Shown piece by piece: positions 54,924 through 63,364 of a DNA stretch of 64,000 bases (within the stretch, counting starts at the first letter, position 1; every line of letters begins with the position of its first letter). The notes under the pieces are model-generated. The model ran no database searches. It had not been told where the DNA came from and saw only the letters and a list, made by a program, of their open reading frames with translations. The position numbers and the translations under genes were made by a program. The stretch comes from Methylobacterium sp. BTF04 (GTDB lineage: Bacteria > Pseudomonadota > Alphaproteobacteria > Rhizobiales > Beijerinckiaceae): contig NZ_JAAHTB010000004.1 in assembly GCF_010692745.1 (NCBI RefSeq), forward strand, positions 124,001 through 188,000. The letters run 5' to 3'.

Positions 54924-55877
54924 ATGGGACGGATTGGGCTTCGACGCATCGGCCTGATGATCGTGCTTGCGCTCGCGCCGGGCATCACCCGCGCCCAGGA
55001 CGCCGGCGCGTTCCAGAACCGGATCGGCCCCAACCTCCCCTCGCCGTCCATGCCTGCTCCTTCCATGTCTCCACCTTCAATGTCCGGGCCGAACGCCGCT
55101 CCCGCGCCGCCGGAGCAGCCGGCCGCCGCGCTCAGCCTCGGCGCCCTATTGGCCGGCAGCGACAGACCGCTGCGCTCGGGGCTGGCGTGGCGCATCTACG
55201 AGGATCGGCCGGATGGTGCCCGGCCCGGCATCGTCGCGCGCTCGGAGGCCGCCGCCCCGAGCTTCACCCTGGCACCCGGCAGCTATATCGCCACCGTCAC
55301 CTATGGCTTTGCCAGCGCCTCGAAGCGCGTGGTCATGGCCGGCCTGCCCATCTCCGAGCAGCTCAAGGTCAGCGCCGGGGCGCTCAAGCTCTCGGGCGCC
55401 ATCGGTGACGTGAAGATCGCCGCCGACCAGCTCGCCTTCTCGGTGTTCGTGCCGATCGGCACCAATTCGGAGGGGCGCCTCGTGCGCAGCGACGTCAAGG
55501 CGGGCGAGCTCGTGCGCCTGCCCGAGGGCACCTACCACGTGGTCTCCACCTACGGAGAATCCAACGCGATCCAGCGCGCCGACCTCAAGGTCGACAACGG
55601 CAAGGTCACGGACGCCACCCTCAACCACCGCGCCGCCACCATGACCTTGAAGCTCGTGGCCGCCGCCGGGGCCGAGGCGTTCGCCGGCACTGCCTTCAGC
55701 GTGCTGACACCGGGCGGCGACACCATCCGCGAGGCGATCGGCGCCTTCCCGCAGGTGACGCTGGCGGAAGGCGACTACGTCCTCATCGCCCGCCATGACG
55801 GGCAGGTCTACACCCGCGAGTTCAAGGTCGAGAGCGGGATGGACCGGGACGTCGAGGTCGTGGCCAAGGCCGGGTGA
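54924..55877 (+). CDS. Exported protein with beta-sandwich repeats, function unknown
   Basis: A 317-residue protein: signal peptide (GLMIVLALAPGITRAQDAG), a short Pro/Ser/Met repeat (PSMPAPSMSPPSMSGP), then three or four related beta-strand blocks of about 80 residues. Each block has a P-G/E-x-Y-x-V-x-x-x-Y-G motif: APGSYIATVTYG, PEGTYHVVSTYG, AEGDYVLIARHDG. These resemble CarboxypepD/Ig-like periplasmic domains. GGAGGAGAGG just before the ATG is a near-perfect ribosome binding site, suggesting high expression. Role unknown. Confidence 0.72.
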   Translation: MGRIGLRRIGLMIVLALAPGITRAQDAGAFQNRIGPNLPSPSMPAPSMSPPSMSGPNAAPAPPEQPAAALSLGALLAGSDRPLRSGLAWRIYEDRPDGARPGIVARSEAAAPSFTLAPGSYIATVTYGFASASKRVVMAGLPISEQLKVSAGALKLSGAIGDVKIAADQLAFSVFVPIGTNSEGRLVRSDVKAGELVRLPEGTYHVVSTYGESNAIQRADLKVDNGKVTDATLNHRAATMTLKLVAAAGAEAFAGTAFSVLTPGGDTIREAIGAFPQVTLAEGDYVLIARHDGQVYTREFKVESGMDRDVEVVAKAG

Positions 55878-55900
55878 ACCCGCACACCGGAGCGACACCG

Positions 55901-56299
55901 ATGACGACCCTGTCCCGATATCTGGCCGTAGCGATGCTCGCCAGCCCGATCCTCGGCGCTGGCCCGGTGCGAGCGCAAACCGTCGTCGACGGGTCCGATA
56001 CGACGCTCGGCCCCGAGGCACACAGCGTGATCGCCCTCGTCGGCAAGGGCCTGAAGGTGCCGGAGACTGCGCGCTATGGCCGGCTGCGCACCGGCCGTGC
56101 GGGGGCAATCTGCGGCGAGGTCGACACGACCAATCGCATGGGACAGCATGTCGGGCCGCGCAGCTTCGTCGCCGATGTCGGTGCGGGCTTCGCCGGCATC
56201 GTCCCGGACGGGGCGGAGCTTCGCAATCCGGCGAGCATGGGGCATTACGGCGTCATGCAGCGCATCCTGGCCCTGTTTGCCGCCAATTGCGCGGCGTGA
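55901..56299 (+). CDS. Small exported protein, unknown
   Basis: A 132-residue protein with a signal peptide (YLAVAMLASPILGAGPVRAQ) and two cysteines (AICGEVDTT, FAANCAA) that could form a disulphide. The mature sequence includes GPRSFVADVGAGFAGIVPD. It has no recognised domain. ATG 55901 has GGAG eight bases upstream; a GTG at 55874 overlapping the previous stop is an alternative that would couple the two genes. Confidence 0.65.
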   Translation: MTTLSRYLAVAMLASPILGAGPVRAQTVVDGSDTTLGPEAHSVIALVGKGLKVPETARYGRLRTGRAGAICGEVDTTNRMGQHVGPRSFVADVGAGFAGIVPDGAELRNPASMGHYGVMQRILALFAANCAA

Positions 56300-56323
56300 C
56301 AGTGCGCCCGCCTACCAAGCGGC

Positions 56324-56426
56324 ATGGCCTGGATCATCGGCCTGTTCGGCGTGGACAAGTCTGCGACGGCGGAAGTACTGCAGGCCCTCTACGCTGCCCT
56401 GGGGAAATCCCTGATGCACCGAGAGA
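56324..56426 (+). pseudogene. Possible truncated P-loop kinase-like remnant
   Basis: An ATG opens MAWIIGLFGVDKSATAEVLQ, which resembles the first strand, P-loop and helix of adenylylsulphate-kinase-like proteins (typical WITGLSGAGKST) with a degraded P-loop. Similarity stops after about 33 residues, at the point where the AT-richer two-gene unit begins. The open frame continues to 56545 but only as antisense of the next gene. It could be a remnant cut by insertion, or a chance resemblance. Confidence 0.35.
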
Positions 56427-57032
56427 CTAACCAATGGGGAGGGGCAGAAACAGACCAAGGATGCACCGCGTGTTGCGAACCGCGATCTGGGTATGGCTTT
56501 GCCGCATGTACCCCGCGCCCGGATACAGCGTACCGCCTTCCGTGAACATCCCTCTTACGGTGTCGTAGGGTTCCAGTTCCGGATCCCCCTCCCCCGGATT
56601 ATCGATGATGCTGTGGAGGTGATTGATGACGGCCCGATCCAAGAAGCGCAGGAGGCGGTCGGAATTCGGGTCGCCTTTGACATTGCGATTCTCTGGAAGC
56701 GGCAGGCCTGCAACCGTCTGCGTCGCCACAAATGAATCATAGGCCACTCGAACGATCTCGAGATCGTCCCGATTCGTGAGATCGAGGCAATTTTTCAGAT
56801 CGATGACGGCACCGACCACGAAAGGCTTTGCCGTCTTCGACGTCGCGCACTTCGCTTCGGCCCATTCCAGGGCGCGTCTCGGATCGGACTCCCAGAAATA
56901 CGCCCCAGGCCCGAGCCAGTCGTATCCCTTGTTGCTCTGAATAATTGAAGTATCGCCACGGATCGCCTTAAGCCCGATAGCCTCGTCGCATCCGTGGTAG
57001 CCGAGGACGAACGAGGTCGCGAGACGGCTCAA
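56427..57032 (-). CDS. Putative ADP-ribosyltransferase-fold toxin-like protein
   Basis: A 201-residue soluble protein. The N-terminal GYHGCDEAIGLKAI and GYDWLGPGAYFWESDPRRAL segments resemble DUF3990-like and other PARP-type ADP-ribosyltransferase folds (His about 13 in YHG; Tyr about 45 in GAYFW). A third catalytic residue is not certain. The rest (LTNRDDLEIVRVAYDSF, then RFLDRAVINHLHSIIDN) is unassigned. The start is TTG overlapping the upstream small gene's stop (TTGA). Codon use and base composition are less GC-biased than in neighbours, suggesting transfer. The toxin role is inferred from layout and fold. Confidence 0.6.
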   Translation of the reverse strand: MSRLATSFVLGYHGCDEAIGLKAIRGDTSIIQSNKGYDWLGPGAYFWESDPRRALEWAEAKCATSKTAKPFVVGAVIDLKNCLDLTNRDDLEIVRVAYDSFVATQTVAGLPLPENRNVKGDPNSDRLLRFLDRAVINHLHSIIDNPGEGDPELEPYDTVRGMFTEGGTLYPGAGYMRQSHTQIAVRNTRCILGLFLPLPIG

Positions 57033-57208
57033 GCTGCTCTTGTATCCTTCTTGCGCTCCCCGCCGAATTTCACTTGAAGCTTACCGTCCTGCTTATAAAT
57101 ACCCTCTCTGATGAGAGCGGCACGCGCAACGGCCTTGCTCGCTGTGTTCGCTACGGTGCGCTTCGCGATCAAAGCCTTGATCGCGGTGCGGCGCTTTTCG
57201 TCCGTCAT
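57029..57208 (-). CDS. Small basic protein, putative antitoxin or partner of the ART-like protein
   Basis: A 59-residue Lys/Arg/Ala-rich protein: DEKRRTAIKALIAKRTVANT, then ASKAVARAALIREGIYKQDG and KLQVKFGGERKKD. It has two helices and a short strand tail. I recall similar REGIY-x-x-DGKL small proteins as common in alphaproteobacteria, but no function is known to me. It is the first gene of a two-gene unit and its stop overlaps the partner's TTG. ATG 57208 is preferred to an upstream in-frame start at 57256. The antitoxin role is inferred. Confidence 0.55.
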   Translation of the reverse strand: MTDEKRRTAIKALIAKRTVANTASKAVARAALIREGIYKQDGKLQVKFGGERKKDTRAA

Positions 57209-57277
57209 GATCCAGCTTTCTCCAAAGCCAACAGCACGTCGAGAACCTTCACTCACAACCGGTGGAGCGCTTATCCG

Positions 57278-57307
57278 ATCATATTAAAAAATTTTGCGAG
57301 TCTGCAA
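57278..57307 (-). promoter_or_regulatory. Predicted sigma-70 promoter of the toxin-antitoxin-like unit
   Basis: On the minus strand, TTGCAG (57307-57302), 18 bases and TATGAT (57283-57278) form a near-consensus promoter about 70 bases upstream of the small gene's ATG. Most promoters here are less canonical. Confidence 0.5.
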
Positions 57308-57376
57308 TGGGTTTTCAAAAACCGCCTGTCAGAAAAGCGGCGTATGAATTTAAACAGAATCGAAATTAAATTCCTG

Positions 57377-57405
57377 AAAATATTTTAGAATATCTAAAAT
57401 ATTTT
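57377..57405. repeat. Perfect 13-base AT-rich palindrome
   Basis: AAAATATTTTAGA (57377-57389) and its exact complement (57393-57405) flank ATA. It lies about 70 bases upstream of the predicted -35. It could be an operator for the small basic protein, a terminator or an integration scar. It has no long T-run beyond the stem itself. Confidence 0.8.
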
Positions 57406-57602
57406 GGGTAATTCGAAGCGGGCCGGACAAGCTTTCAACCTCATCGAAAGTTTAAAAGCTTTTGGCGATGGCCGCGAGACGTCTGTGAAGTTTCACAAAT
57501 TTCGTAATCTCCACCTTTAAGACGCGAGCGGAACTCCGATTATCAAAAGAATCGCCCATAAAAATTCGATTGGGAAAAGGCTTTTACGTTATGACGCTAG
57601 AT

Positions 57603-57631
57603 GACCTCGATGACAGGAACTCATCGAGGTC
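57603..57631. terminator. Hairpin downstream of thrS
   Basis: GACCTCGATGA (57603-57613) pairs perfectly with TCATCGAGGTC (57621-57631) across a 7-base loop, 57 bases beyond the thrS stop. Two more outer pairs are possible. There is no T-run. It probably ends thrS transcription and marks the native edge of the AT-rich patch. Confidence 0.6.
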
Positions 57632-57688
57632 GTCTGGCGTAAGTCCGGTCCGTCGAAACTGATTGGATCGACTTTTTGCGCATCCCGA

Positions 57689-59701
57689 TCAGGGCGTCGG
57701 GCTCTCTCCGTGGTGAGCATCGAGGGCCACCTCCGCGCTCGGGACGCTCTCGGCAACGCTTGCGGCCCGAATCCGGTCGGGCGCGGTCGCCTCCGCCACC
57801 AGAGCGGCCAGGGTCTCGTCGAGGCCGCCGGTGCGGGTCTGCTGGCTGCCGAAGCGACGGATCGAGACGGTGCGCTCCTCGCCTTCCTTGCGGCCGACGA
57901 CGAGCATCACCGGCACCTTGGCGAGCGAGTGCTCGCGCACCTTGTAGTTGATCTTCTCATTGCGCAGGTCCGACTCCACCCGGAGACCGAGGCGGTCGGC
58001 CGCAGCGACGACTTCGCGGGCGTAGGGATCGGCATCCCCCGTGATGGTGGCGACCACCACCTGCACCGGCGCGAGCCAGAGCGGGAAATGCCCGGCGAAA
58101 TGCTCGATCAGGATGCCGGTGAACCGTTCCAGCGAGCCGCAGATGGCGCGGTGGACCATCACCGGCGGCTTCTTCCCGCTATCGGCATCGACGTAGAACG
58201 CCCCGAAGCGCTCCGGCAGGTTGAAGTCCACCTGCGTGGTGCCACATTGCCAGTCGCGGCCGATGGCGTCGCGCAGGACGTATTCGAACTTCGGCCCGTA
58301 GAAGGCGCCCTCGCCCGGGTTGATCGCGGTCTTGATCCGCCCGCCCGACTGCTCCTCGATCTGAGCGAGCACCCGGGTCATCACCTCTTCGGCGTGGTCC
58401 CAGAGTGCATCCGATCCGACGCGCTTCTCGGGGCGGGTGGAGAGTTTCACCACGATGTCGCCGAAGCCGAAATCGGCATAGGTCGACAGGATCAGGTCGT
58501 TGATCTTCAGGCATTCGGCCGCGAGTTGGTCCTCGGTGCAGAACACATGCGCGTCGTCCTGCGTGAACGCGCGCACCCGCATCAGCCCGTGTAAGGCGCC
58601 GGACGGCTCGTAGCGCGAGACCGATCCGAACTCGGCCATGCGCAACGGCAGGTCGCGATAGGACTTCAGGCCATGCTTGAAGATCAGCACGTGGCCGGGG
58701 CAGTTCATCGGCTTGATCGCGAAGACGCGCTCGTCCTCGGTCTTGGTGACGAACATGTTCTCGCGGTACCACTCCCAGTGGCCGGAGGTCTCCCACAGGG
58801 CCTTGTCGAGGATCTGGGGGGCGTTGACCTCTTGGTAGTCGCCCTTCAGGCGCCGTCGCATGTAGGCGATCAGCTCCTGGAACACCGTCCAGCCCTTGGC
58901 GTGCCAGAACACGACGCCCGGCCCCTCCTCCTGGAAGTGGAACAGGTCCATCTCGCGGCCGAGCCGCCGGTGGTCGCGACGCTCGGCCTCCTCCAGGCGG
59001 TGCAGATAGGCGTCGAGGTCCTCCTTGGTGGCCCAGGCGGTGCCGTAGATGCGGGTCAGCATCGGATTGTTGGAATCACCCCGCCAATAGGCGCCGGCGA
59101 CCTTCATCAGCTTGAAGGCGGTGCCGACCTTGGCCGTCGAGGTCATGTGGGGACCGCGGCACAGGTCGAACCAGTCGCCCTGGCGATAGATGTTGAGGTC
59201 CTCGCCGGGCGGAATCGCATCGACGAGCTCGACCTTGTAGGCCTCGCCCTTCTCCGAGAAGAGCGCGCGCACGTCCGCGCGTGCCCAGACTTCCTTTGTG
59301 AAGGGGGAATCGCGCGCGATGATCTCGCGCATCTTGGCCTCGATGGCGGGGAAGTCGTCCGGGGTGAACGGACGGTCGCGCGAAAAATCGTAATAGAAGC
59401 CGTTCTCGATCACCGGTCCGATGGTGACCTGCGTCTCCGGCCAGAGGGCCTGCACCGCCTCGGCCAGGACGTGGGCGCAATCGTGCCGGATCAGCTCCAG
59501 GCTGCGCGGATCGGCACGGTCGAGGAACTCGATGCGGGTATCGTGGGCGATGAGGTCGCCGAGGTCGCGCACGGTGCCGTCCAGCGCCATGGCGACGGTG
59601 CGCTTGGCCAGCGACTTGGCGATGCCCTCGACGACGGCGCGGCCGGTGACCGCCTCGTCGAAGCTACGGGTGTTCCCGTCCGGGAAGGTCAGGATCGGCA
59701 T
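57689..59701 (-). CDS. thrS: Threonyl-tRNA synthetase
   Basis: A 670-residue class II synthetase. The TGS domain opens the protein ([20 protein letters not shown]). The editing domain follows, with [16 protein letters not shown] and the [14 protein letters not shown] segment. The catalytic core has motif 2 ([17 protein letters not shown]) and motif 3 ([19 protein letters not shown]), then the anticodon-binding domain. The frame continues 18 codons upstream, but ATG 59701 starts the TGS domain and has GGAG upstream. It has a ~40-residue Ala/Pro tail beyond the usual end. No T-box or leader structure was recognised. Confidence 0.97.
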   Translation of the reverse strand: MPILTFPDGNTRSFDEAVTGRAVVEGIAKSLAKRTVAMALDGTVRDLGDLIAHDTRIEFLDRADPRSLELIRHDCAHVLAEAVQALWPETQVTIGPVIENGFYYDFSRDRPFTPDDFPAIEAKMREIIARDSPFTKEVWARADVRALFSEKGEAYKVELVDAIPPGEDLNIYRQGDWFDLCRGPHMTSTAKVGTAFKLMKVAGAYWRGDSNNPMLTRIYGTAWATKEDLDAYLHRLEEAERRDHRRLGREMDLFHFQEEGPGVVFWHAKGWTVFQELIAYMRRRLKGDYQEVNAPQILDKALWETSGHWEWYRENMFVTKTEDERVFAIKPMNCPGHVLIFKHGLKSYRDLPLRMAEFGSVSRYEPSGALHGLMRVRAFTQDDAHVFCTEDQLAAECLKINDLILSTYADFGFGDIVVKLSTRPEKRVGSDALWDHAEEVMTRVLAQIEEQSGGRIKTAINPGEGAFYGPKFEYVLRDAIGRDWQCGTTQVDFNLPERFGAFYVDADSGKKPPVMVHRAICGSLERFTGILIEHFAGHFPLWLAPVQVVVATITGDADPYAREVVAAADRLGLRVESDLRNEKINYKVREHSLAKVPVMLVVGRKEGEERTVSIRRFGSQQTRTGGLDETLAALVAEATAPDRIRAASVAESVPSAEVALDAHHGESPTP

Positions 59702-60118
59702 CGCGAAGGTCTCCTCTACGCTCACTCCTGCGTACGCGGCAGGTAAGCGGTGCATCGAATACGAAAAGCGGCGCCGGGCACCGCGTTGGGGGGCGACATG
59801 CGGATCGTGAGAGCCGCGCCGCGCCGTTTAGACCGATTCACGTGTCAAAGGAACGCGCCCGTTCCAAAGGAATGCGGGCGAGCCCGACCGATCCTTCGCT
59901 GCGACCGCGCACGGCCGGGGACGCGCCCTGACAATCCCGGCGAGATTTCAGGCGATGCGCCCCGCCCGATTCAGTGTTGAATTGACAATGCCGGCGTGGG
60001 CCTCGTGATGTTGACCGACACGCACGCGCGATGCGCGCGCGCTCGACACCCTAACTTTCGCGGACCAGAACAAGAGCCCACCCCCATCGGGACAAGGGCT
60101 GTCGCCGGGAGACAAACC
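59702..60118. other. Divergent intergenic region between thrS and the carboxylate transporter
   Basis: About 417 bases contain promoters for two divergent genes. A palindrome GGAACG-CGCC-CGTTCC is at 59850-59865 and AAAGGAA is repeated beside it, a possible operator. The transporter frame is open from 59996, but its translation there is not membrane-like and is treated as leader. Confidence 0.45.
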
Positions 60119-61513
60119 ATGCCGAGCCAAGCCCAAGCGGCATCCCCCGAGGGGGTCGCGATCACGACGACCGCCCACGTTCCCGGGACGCCGACGCCGA
60201 CGCGCAAGTTCTGGCCGCATGGCTGGTGGCGCCTCGTGGATATCCAGATCGGCATCATCCCGCTGCCGGTCTACCTCATCGTCGCCGTGCTCCTGGCCGT
60301 CCTCACCGTTGAGGGTGAAATCAAGCCCGACGCACCGACGATGATCGCGGTCCTGGCGCTCGGCGGCTTCACCTGTGCCGAGATCGGCAAGCGCCTGCCC
60401 CTGCTGCGCAACATCGGTGCCGGGGCGATCTTCGCCACCTTCATCCCCTCGGCGCTGGTCTACTACAAGCTGATCCCGCCGCAGATCGCCACGGCGATCG
60501 GCGACTTCACCAAGTTCACCAACTTCCTCTACCTCTACATCGCGGCGATCATCGTCGGCAGCATCCTCGGCATGGACCGCGCGGTGCTGATCAAGGGCTT
60601 CGTGAAAATCTTCGTACCCCTGGGGGTCGGCTCGGTGGCCGCCGCCTGCGTCGGCACCGCGGTGGGTACGGCCCTCGGGCTCGGAGCCCACCACACCTTC
60701 TTCTACATCGTCGTGCCGATCATGGCCGGTGGCGTCGGCGAGGGCGCGATCCCGCTCTCCATCGGCTACGGCGCGATTCTCGGCGTCCCCCAGGGCGATG
60801 TGTTCGCCCAGGTGCTGCCCCCGGTGATGCTCGGCAGCCTCACGGCGATCGTCTTCGCCGGCACCCTCAACGCGGTGGGCAAGCGCAAGCCGCATCTCAC
60901 CGGCGAGGGCCGTCTCCAGCCCGATTCCGAGAACGACATGGCGGCTGCCGCCCCCGTGGAGACCGGGCCGATCGATCCCGCCACCGTGGCGGGCGCCGGT
61001 CTCACGGCTGTGACGCTCTATCTCCTCGGCGTGATGTGCCACCACCTCACCGGCCTGCCCGCCCCCGTGGCGATGCTGTTCCTCGCCGTGCTCGCCAAGC
61101 TCGCGAGCGCGGTCTCGCCGCGTCTCCAGGCCGGTGGCTTCATTGTCTACAAGTTCGTGCAGGTGGGCATGACCTACCCGCTGCTGTTCGCCATCGGCGT
61201 CTCGATGACACCCTGGGACAAACTGGTGGCCGCCTTCACCGTGCCGAACCTGATCACCATCGTGTCCACCGTGACGACGCTGATGGCGACGGGCTACGTG
61301 GTCGGGCGCTGGCTCGGGATGTATCCGATCGAGACCGCCATCGTGAACGCCTGCCACAGTGGCCAGGGCGGCACCGGCGACGTGGCGATCCTCACTGCCG
61401 CCAACCGGATGGCGCTGATGCCATTCGCGCAGATCGCCACCCGCATCGGCGGCGCGCTCACCGTCACCGGGACGCTGGTGGTGCTGCGCTGGCTGGGCGC
61501 GGCGCCGGTGTGA
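60119..61513 (+). CDS. 2-hydroxycarboxylate transporter (2HCT/CitS family)
   Basis: A 464-residue membrane protein of the 2HCT family, which imports citrate or malate with sodium or protons. About eleven helices are visible. The two inverted-repeat reentrant loops carry GG motifs: VPIMAGGVGEGAIPLSIGYG and the highly characteristic GQGGTGDVAILTAANRMALM followed by PFAQIATRIGGA. GGGAGA seven bases upstream supports ATG 60119. No lyase or two-component regulator is beside it, so substrate (malate or citrate) is undetermined. Its 3' end overlaps convergent yidD by 50 bases. Confidence 0.93.
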   Translation: MPSQAQAASPEGVAITTTAHVPGTPTPTRKFWPHGWWRLVDIQIGIIPLPVYLIVAVLLAVLTVEGEIKPDAPTMIAVLALGGFTCAEIGKRLPLLRNIGAGAIFATFIPSALVYYKLIPPQIATAIGDFTKFTNFLYLYIAAIIVGSILGMDRAVLIKGFVKIFVPLGVGSVAAACVGTAVGTALGLGAHHTFFYIVVPIMAGGVGEGAIPLSIGYGAILGVPQGDVFAQVLPPVMLGSLTAIVFAGTLNAVGKRKPHLTGEGRLQPDSENDMAAAAPVETGPIDPATVAGAGLTAVTLYLLGVMCHHLTGLPAPVAMLFLAVLAKLASAVSPRLQAGGFIVYKFVQVGMTYPLLFAIGVSMTPWDKLVAAFTVPNLITIVSTVTTLMATGYVVGRWLGMYPIETAIVNACHSGQGGTGDVAILTAANRMALMPFAQIATRIGGALTVTGTLVVLRWLGAAPV

Positions 61514-61844
61514 GAGTCTGCCCGTCGCCTGTGTCGAACTCCTCGCAAACGAACGGCGAGCGTGGTGCCTCGACCCCGCGCCAGCGCCCGTAACGCCAGG
61601 GCGTGACCCAGGTGGCCTGAGGCGGCACCGCCTCCGGCACGAGGTCGATGCCGTGGGTGCCGAAGGGACCGCAGCGGCAGATCCGCGAAAAGCCGATCCA
61701 GCCGCCGGCCCAGAGGCCGTGGCGCTGGATCGCCGCGTCGGTATAGGTCGAGCACGACGGCCAGTGCCGGCACTGGCGGCCGATCAGGCTCGACAGGGTG
61801 AGCTGGTAGCCCCGGATCGCGAAATGGGCCGCCTGTCGGATCAC
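61464..61844 (-). CDS. yidD: Membrane protein insertion efficiency factor YidD
   Basis: A 126-residue YidD. The core is diagnostic: GYQLTLSSLIGRQCRHWPSC, then STYTDAAIQRHGLWAGGW and RICRCGPFGTHGIDLVP. YidD assists YidC in membrane protein insertion at the inner face of the membrane. The C-terminal ~50 residues go beyond the usual YidD end and overlap the convergent transporter gene by 50 bases. The start is GTG, six bases after the SufU-like stop. Confidence 0.93.
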   Translation of the reverse strand: MIRQAAHFAIRGYQLTLSSLIGRQCRHWPSCSTYTDAAIQRHGLWAGGWIGFSRICRCGPFGTHGIDLVPEAVPPQATWVTPWRYGRWRGVEAPRSPFVCEEFDTGDGQTLTPAPRPASAAPPASR

Positions 61845-61850
61845 GGACGC

Positions 61851-62291
61851 CTACGCGGCCTGCGCCTTGCCGGCGGCCCGGTCGAGGGCGTCGACCACCG
61901 CGTCAAAGGTCAGTAGCGTCGAGGCATGGCGGGCCTTGAAGTCGCGTACCGGCTCCAGCACCGCCAGATCCGCCCATTTGCCCTGCGGGGCCGGACCGCC
62001 CTCCTTCAGCATCCGGCGCATGGCGTCGCGCAAGGCCCGCAACTCTTCGGCCTGCGTGCCCACCACATGCCGGGCCATCAGCGAGGACGAGGCCTGCCCC
62101 AGGGCGCAGGCCTTCACCTCGTGGGCGAAGTCCGTGACCACACCTTCGGCGAGGGTGAGGTCCACGGTCACGGTGGAGCCGCAGAGCTTCGAATGGGCGG
62201 TGGCGCTGGCATCGGGGTCGGGCAGCCGCCCGAGGCGTGGAATGTCGGCGGCGAGTTCGAGGATTCGGCGGTTGTAGATGTCGTCGAGCAT
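61851..62291 (-). CDS. SufU/IscU-like iron-sulphur scaffold protein with altered third ligand
   Basis: A 146-residue protein of the SufU/NifU N-terminal family: MLDDIYNRRILELAADIPRL start, first Cys in HSKLCGSTVTVDL, second in EVKACALGQASSSLMARHV. The usual third Cys near the C-terminus (K/R-x-x-C-A) is replaced in VRDFKARHASTLL, where His stands at or next to that position. It may be a zinc-dependent or non-scaffold form. It is divergent from folE and co-directional with yidD, a neighbourhood shared by many Rhizobiales. Confidence 0.85.
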   Translation of the reverse strand: MLDDIYNRRILELAADIPRLGRLPDPDASATAHSKLCGSTVTVDLTLAEGVVTDFAHEVKACALGQASSSLMARHVVGTQAEELRALRDAMRRMLKEGGPAPQGKWADLAVLEPVRDFKARHASTLLTFDAVVDALDRAAGKAQAA

Positions 62292-62639
62292 GGATGCGTC
62301 CTGCGGTCGCCACGGCCTCGGCGCGAGAAAGCCGGCTTCCGATCCCGGTGATCTGATCCGCGCTCACCGCATTGCGCGACGACGCGATAACGACGATATA
62401 GGCGCCCACGGACCGTTTCGCGAGGAGGCGGATCGTCGATCAGGGCTGCGCCCAAGGCCAGGGTCGCGCCCGCCGCCATGGCTGACATGCCGGCCTCCGC
62501 CAAGACGGCCAATGGTTCGACGATGTATGCCAAACCCGACAGCAACACGATGACGACCCGGATCGCTCGGGCGGAAGATGCCATGGATGCCGCGCTCAAG
62601 TCCTTGTCCTACCGCCTGACCGAGACGGAGGATTCGAGG
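62292..62639. other. Intergenic region between the SufU-like gene and folE
   Basis: About 348 bases. The folE frame is open from ATG 62478, but a strong ribosome binding site lies only before ATG 62640, so 62478-62639 is treated as leader. No repeat or riboswitch was recognised. Confidence 0.5.
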
Positions 62640-63353
62640 ATGGACCCCACCCGACCCAATGGCGCCGCGCCCGCGGCCCTGAACGGCACCCGCAACGACA
62701 ACGCTCCCGTTCCGGCTCCAGAGGTCGAGGTCGCGCCCGCGCCGGCATCGATCCAGCGCGTGCCCGATGCCATCGCCACCGGCCGGCCGAGCCGCGAGGA
62801 GGCCGAGGCCGCCGTGCGGGTTCTCTTGCGCTGGGCTGGCGACGATCCGGCCCGCGAGGGGCTTCGCGACACGCCGGCGCGCGTGGCCAAGTCCTACGAA
62901 CAGATCTTCTCGGGGTATCGCCAGGACGCCACCATCCTGCTGGAGCGGGTGTTCGAGGAGGTCGAAGGCTATTCGGACATCGTGCTGGTGCGCGACATCC
63001 CGTTCTACTCCCATTGCGAGCACCACATGGTGCCGTTCATGGGCCTCGCCCACATCGCCTATTACCCGACCAAGGGCGTGGTCGGCCTGTCGAAGCTCGC
63101 CCGTGTGGTCGACACCTTCGCCCGCCGCCTCCAGACCCAGGAGACGATGACGGCGCAGATCGCCGACGTGATCGAGACCATCCTCAAGCCGCGCGGTATT
63201 GCCGTGATGGTGGAGGCCGAGCATCTCTGCATGGCCATGCGCGGCGTCCAGAAGGCCGGCGTCTCGACGATCACCACCCAGTTCCGCGGCGCGTTCAAGG
63301 ACGACGCCAACGAGCAGGTCCGCTTCCTGACCCTCGTACGCAACAAGCCCTGA
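62640..63353 (+). CDS. folE: GTP cyclohydrolase I
   Basis: A 237-residue enzyme that converts GTP to 7,8-dihydroneopterin triphosphate, the first step of folate synthesis. The zinc and catalytic motifs are [18 protein letters not shown] (Cys, His) and [18 protein letters not shown] (second Cys). [20 protein letters not shown] is the family helix. GGAGG eight bases before ATG 62640 decides the start; a longer 291-residue form from 62478 would add a non-conserved tail. Folate-derived tetrahydrofolate is a C1 carrier in methylotrophs. hisI follows after 11 bases. Confidence 0.95.
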   Translation: MDPTRPNGAAPAALNGTRNDNAPVPAPEVEVAPAPASIQRVPDAIATGRPSREEAEAAVRVLLRWAGDDPAREGLRDTPARVAKSYEQIFSGYRQDATILLERVFEEVEGYSDIVLVRDIPFYSHCEHHMVPFMGLAHIAYYPTKGVVGLSKLARVVDTFARRLQTQETMTAQIADVIETILKPRGIAVMVEAEHLCMAMRGVQKAGVSTITTQFRGAFKDDANEQVRFLTLVRNKP

Positions 63354-63364
63354 ACGGCCGCAGG

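Larger units (their letters stand above)
57209..57688. other. AT-rich intergenic region upstream of the toxin-antitoxin-like unit
   Basis: This 480-base stretch has no convincing gene and is strikingly rich in A and T for this chromosome. It contains a sigma-70-like promoter on the minus strand (57278-57307), a perfect AT-rich palindrome (57377-57405) and a strong hairpin near the thrS end (57603-57631). An open plus-strand frame, 57074-57388, is antisense or AT-rich and is not supported. Confidence 0.6.

Noticed and set aside
57074..57388. Plus-strand gene in the AT-rich region
   Set aside because: The first half is antisense to the small basic protein and the second half is AT-rich with no family resemblance or ribosome binding site.
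62478..62639. N-terminal extension of FolE
   Set aside because: The extension is not conserved-looking and the GGAGG site eight bases before ATG 62640 indicates the start there.
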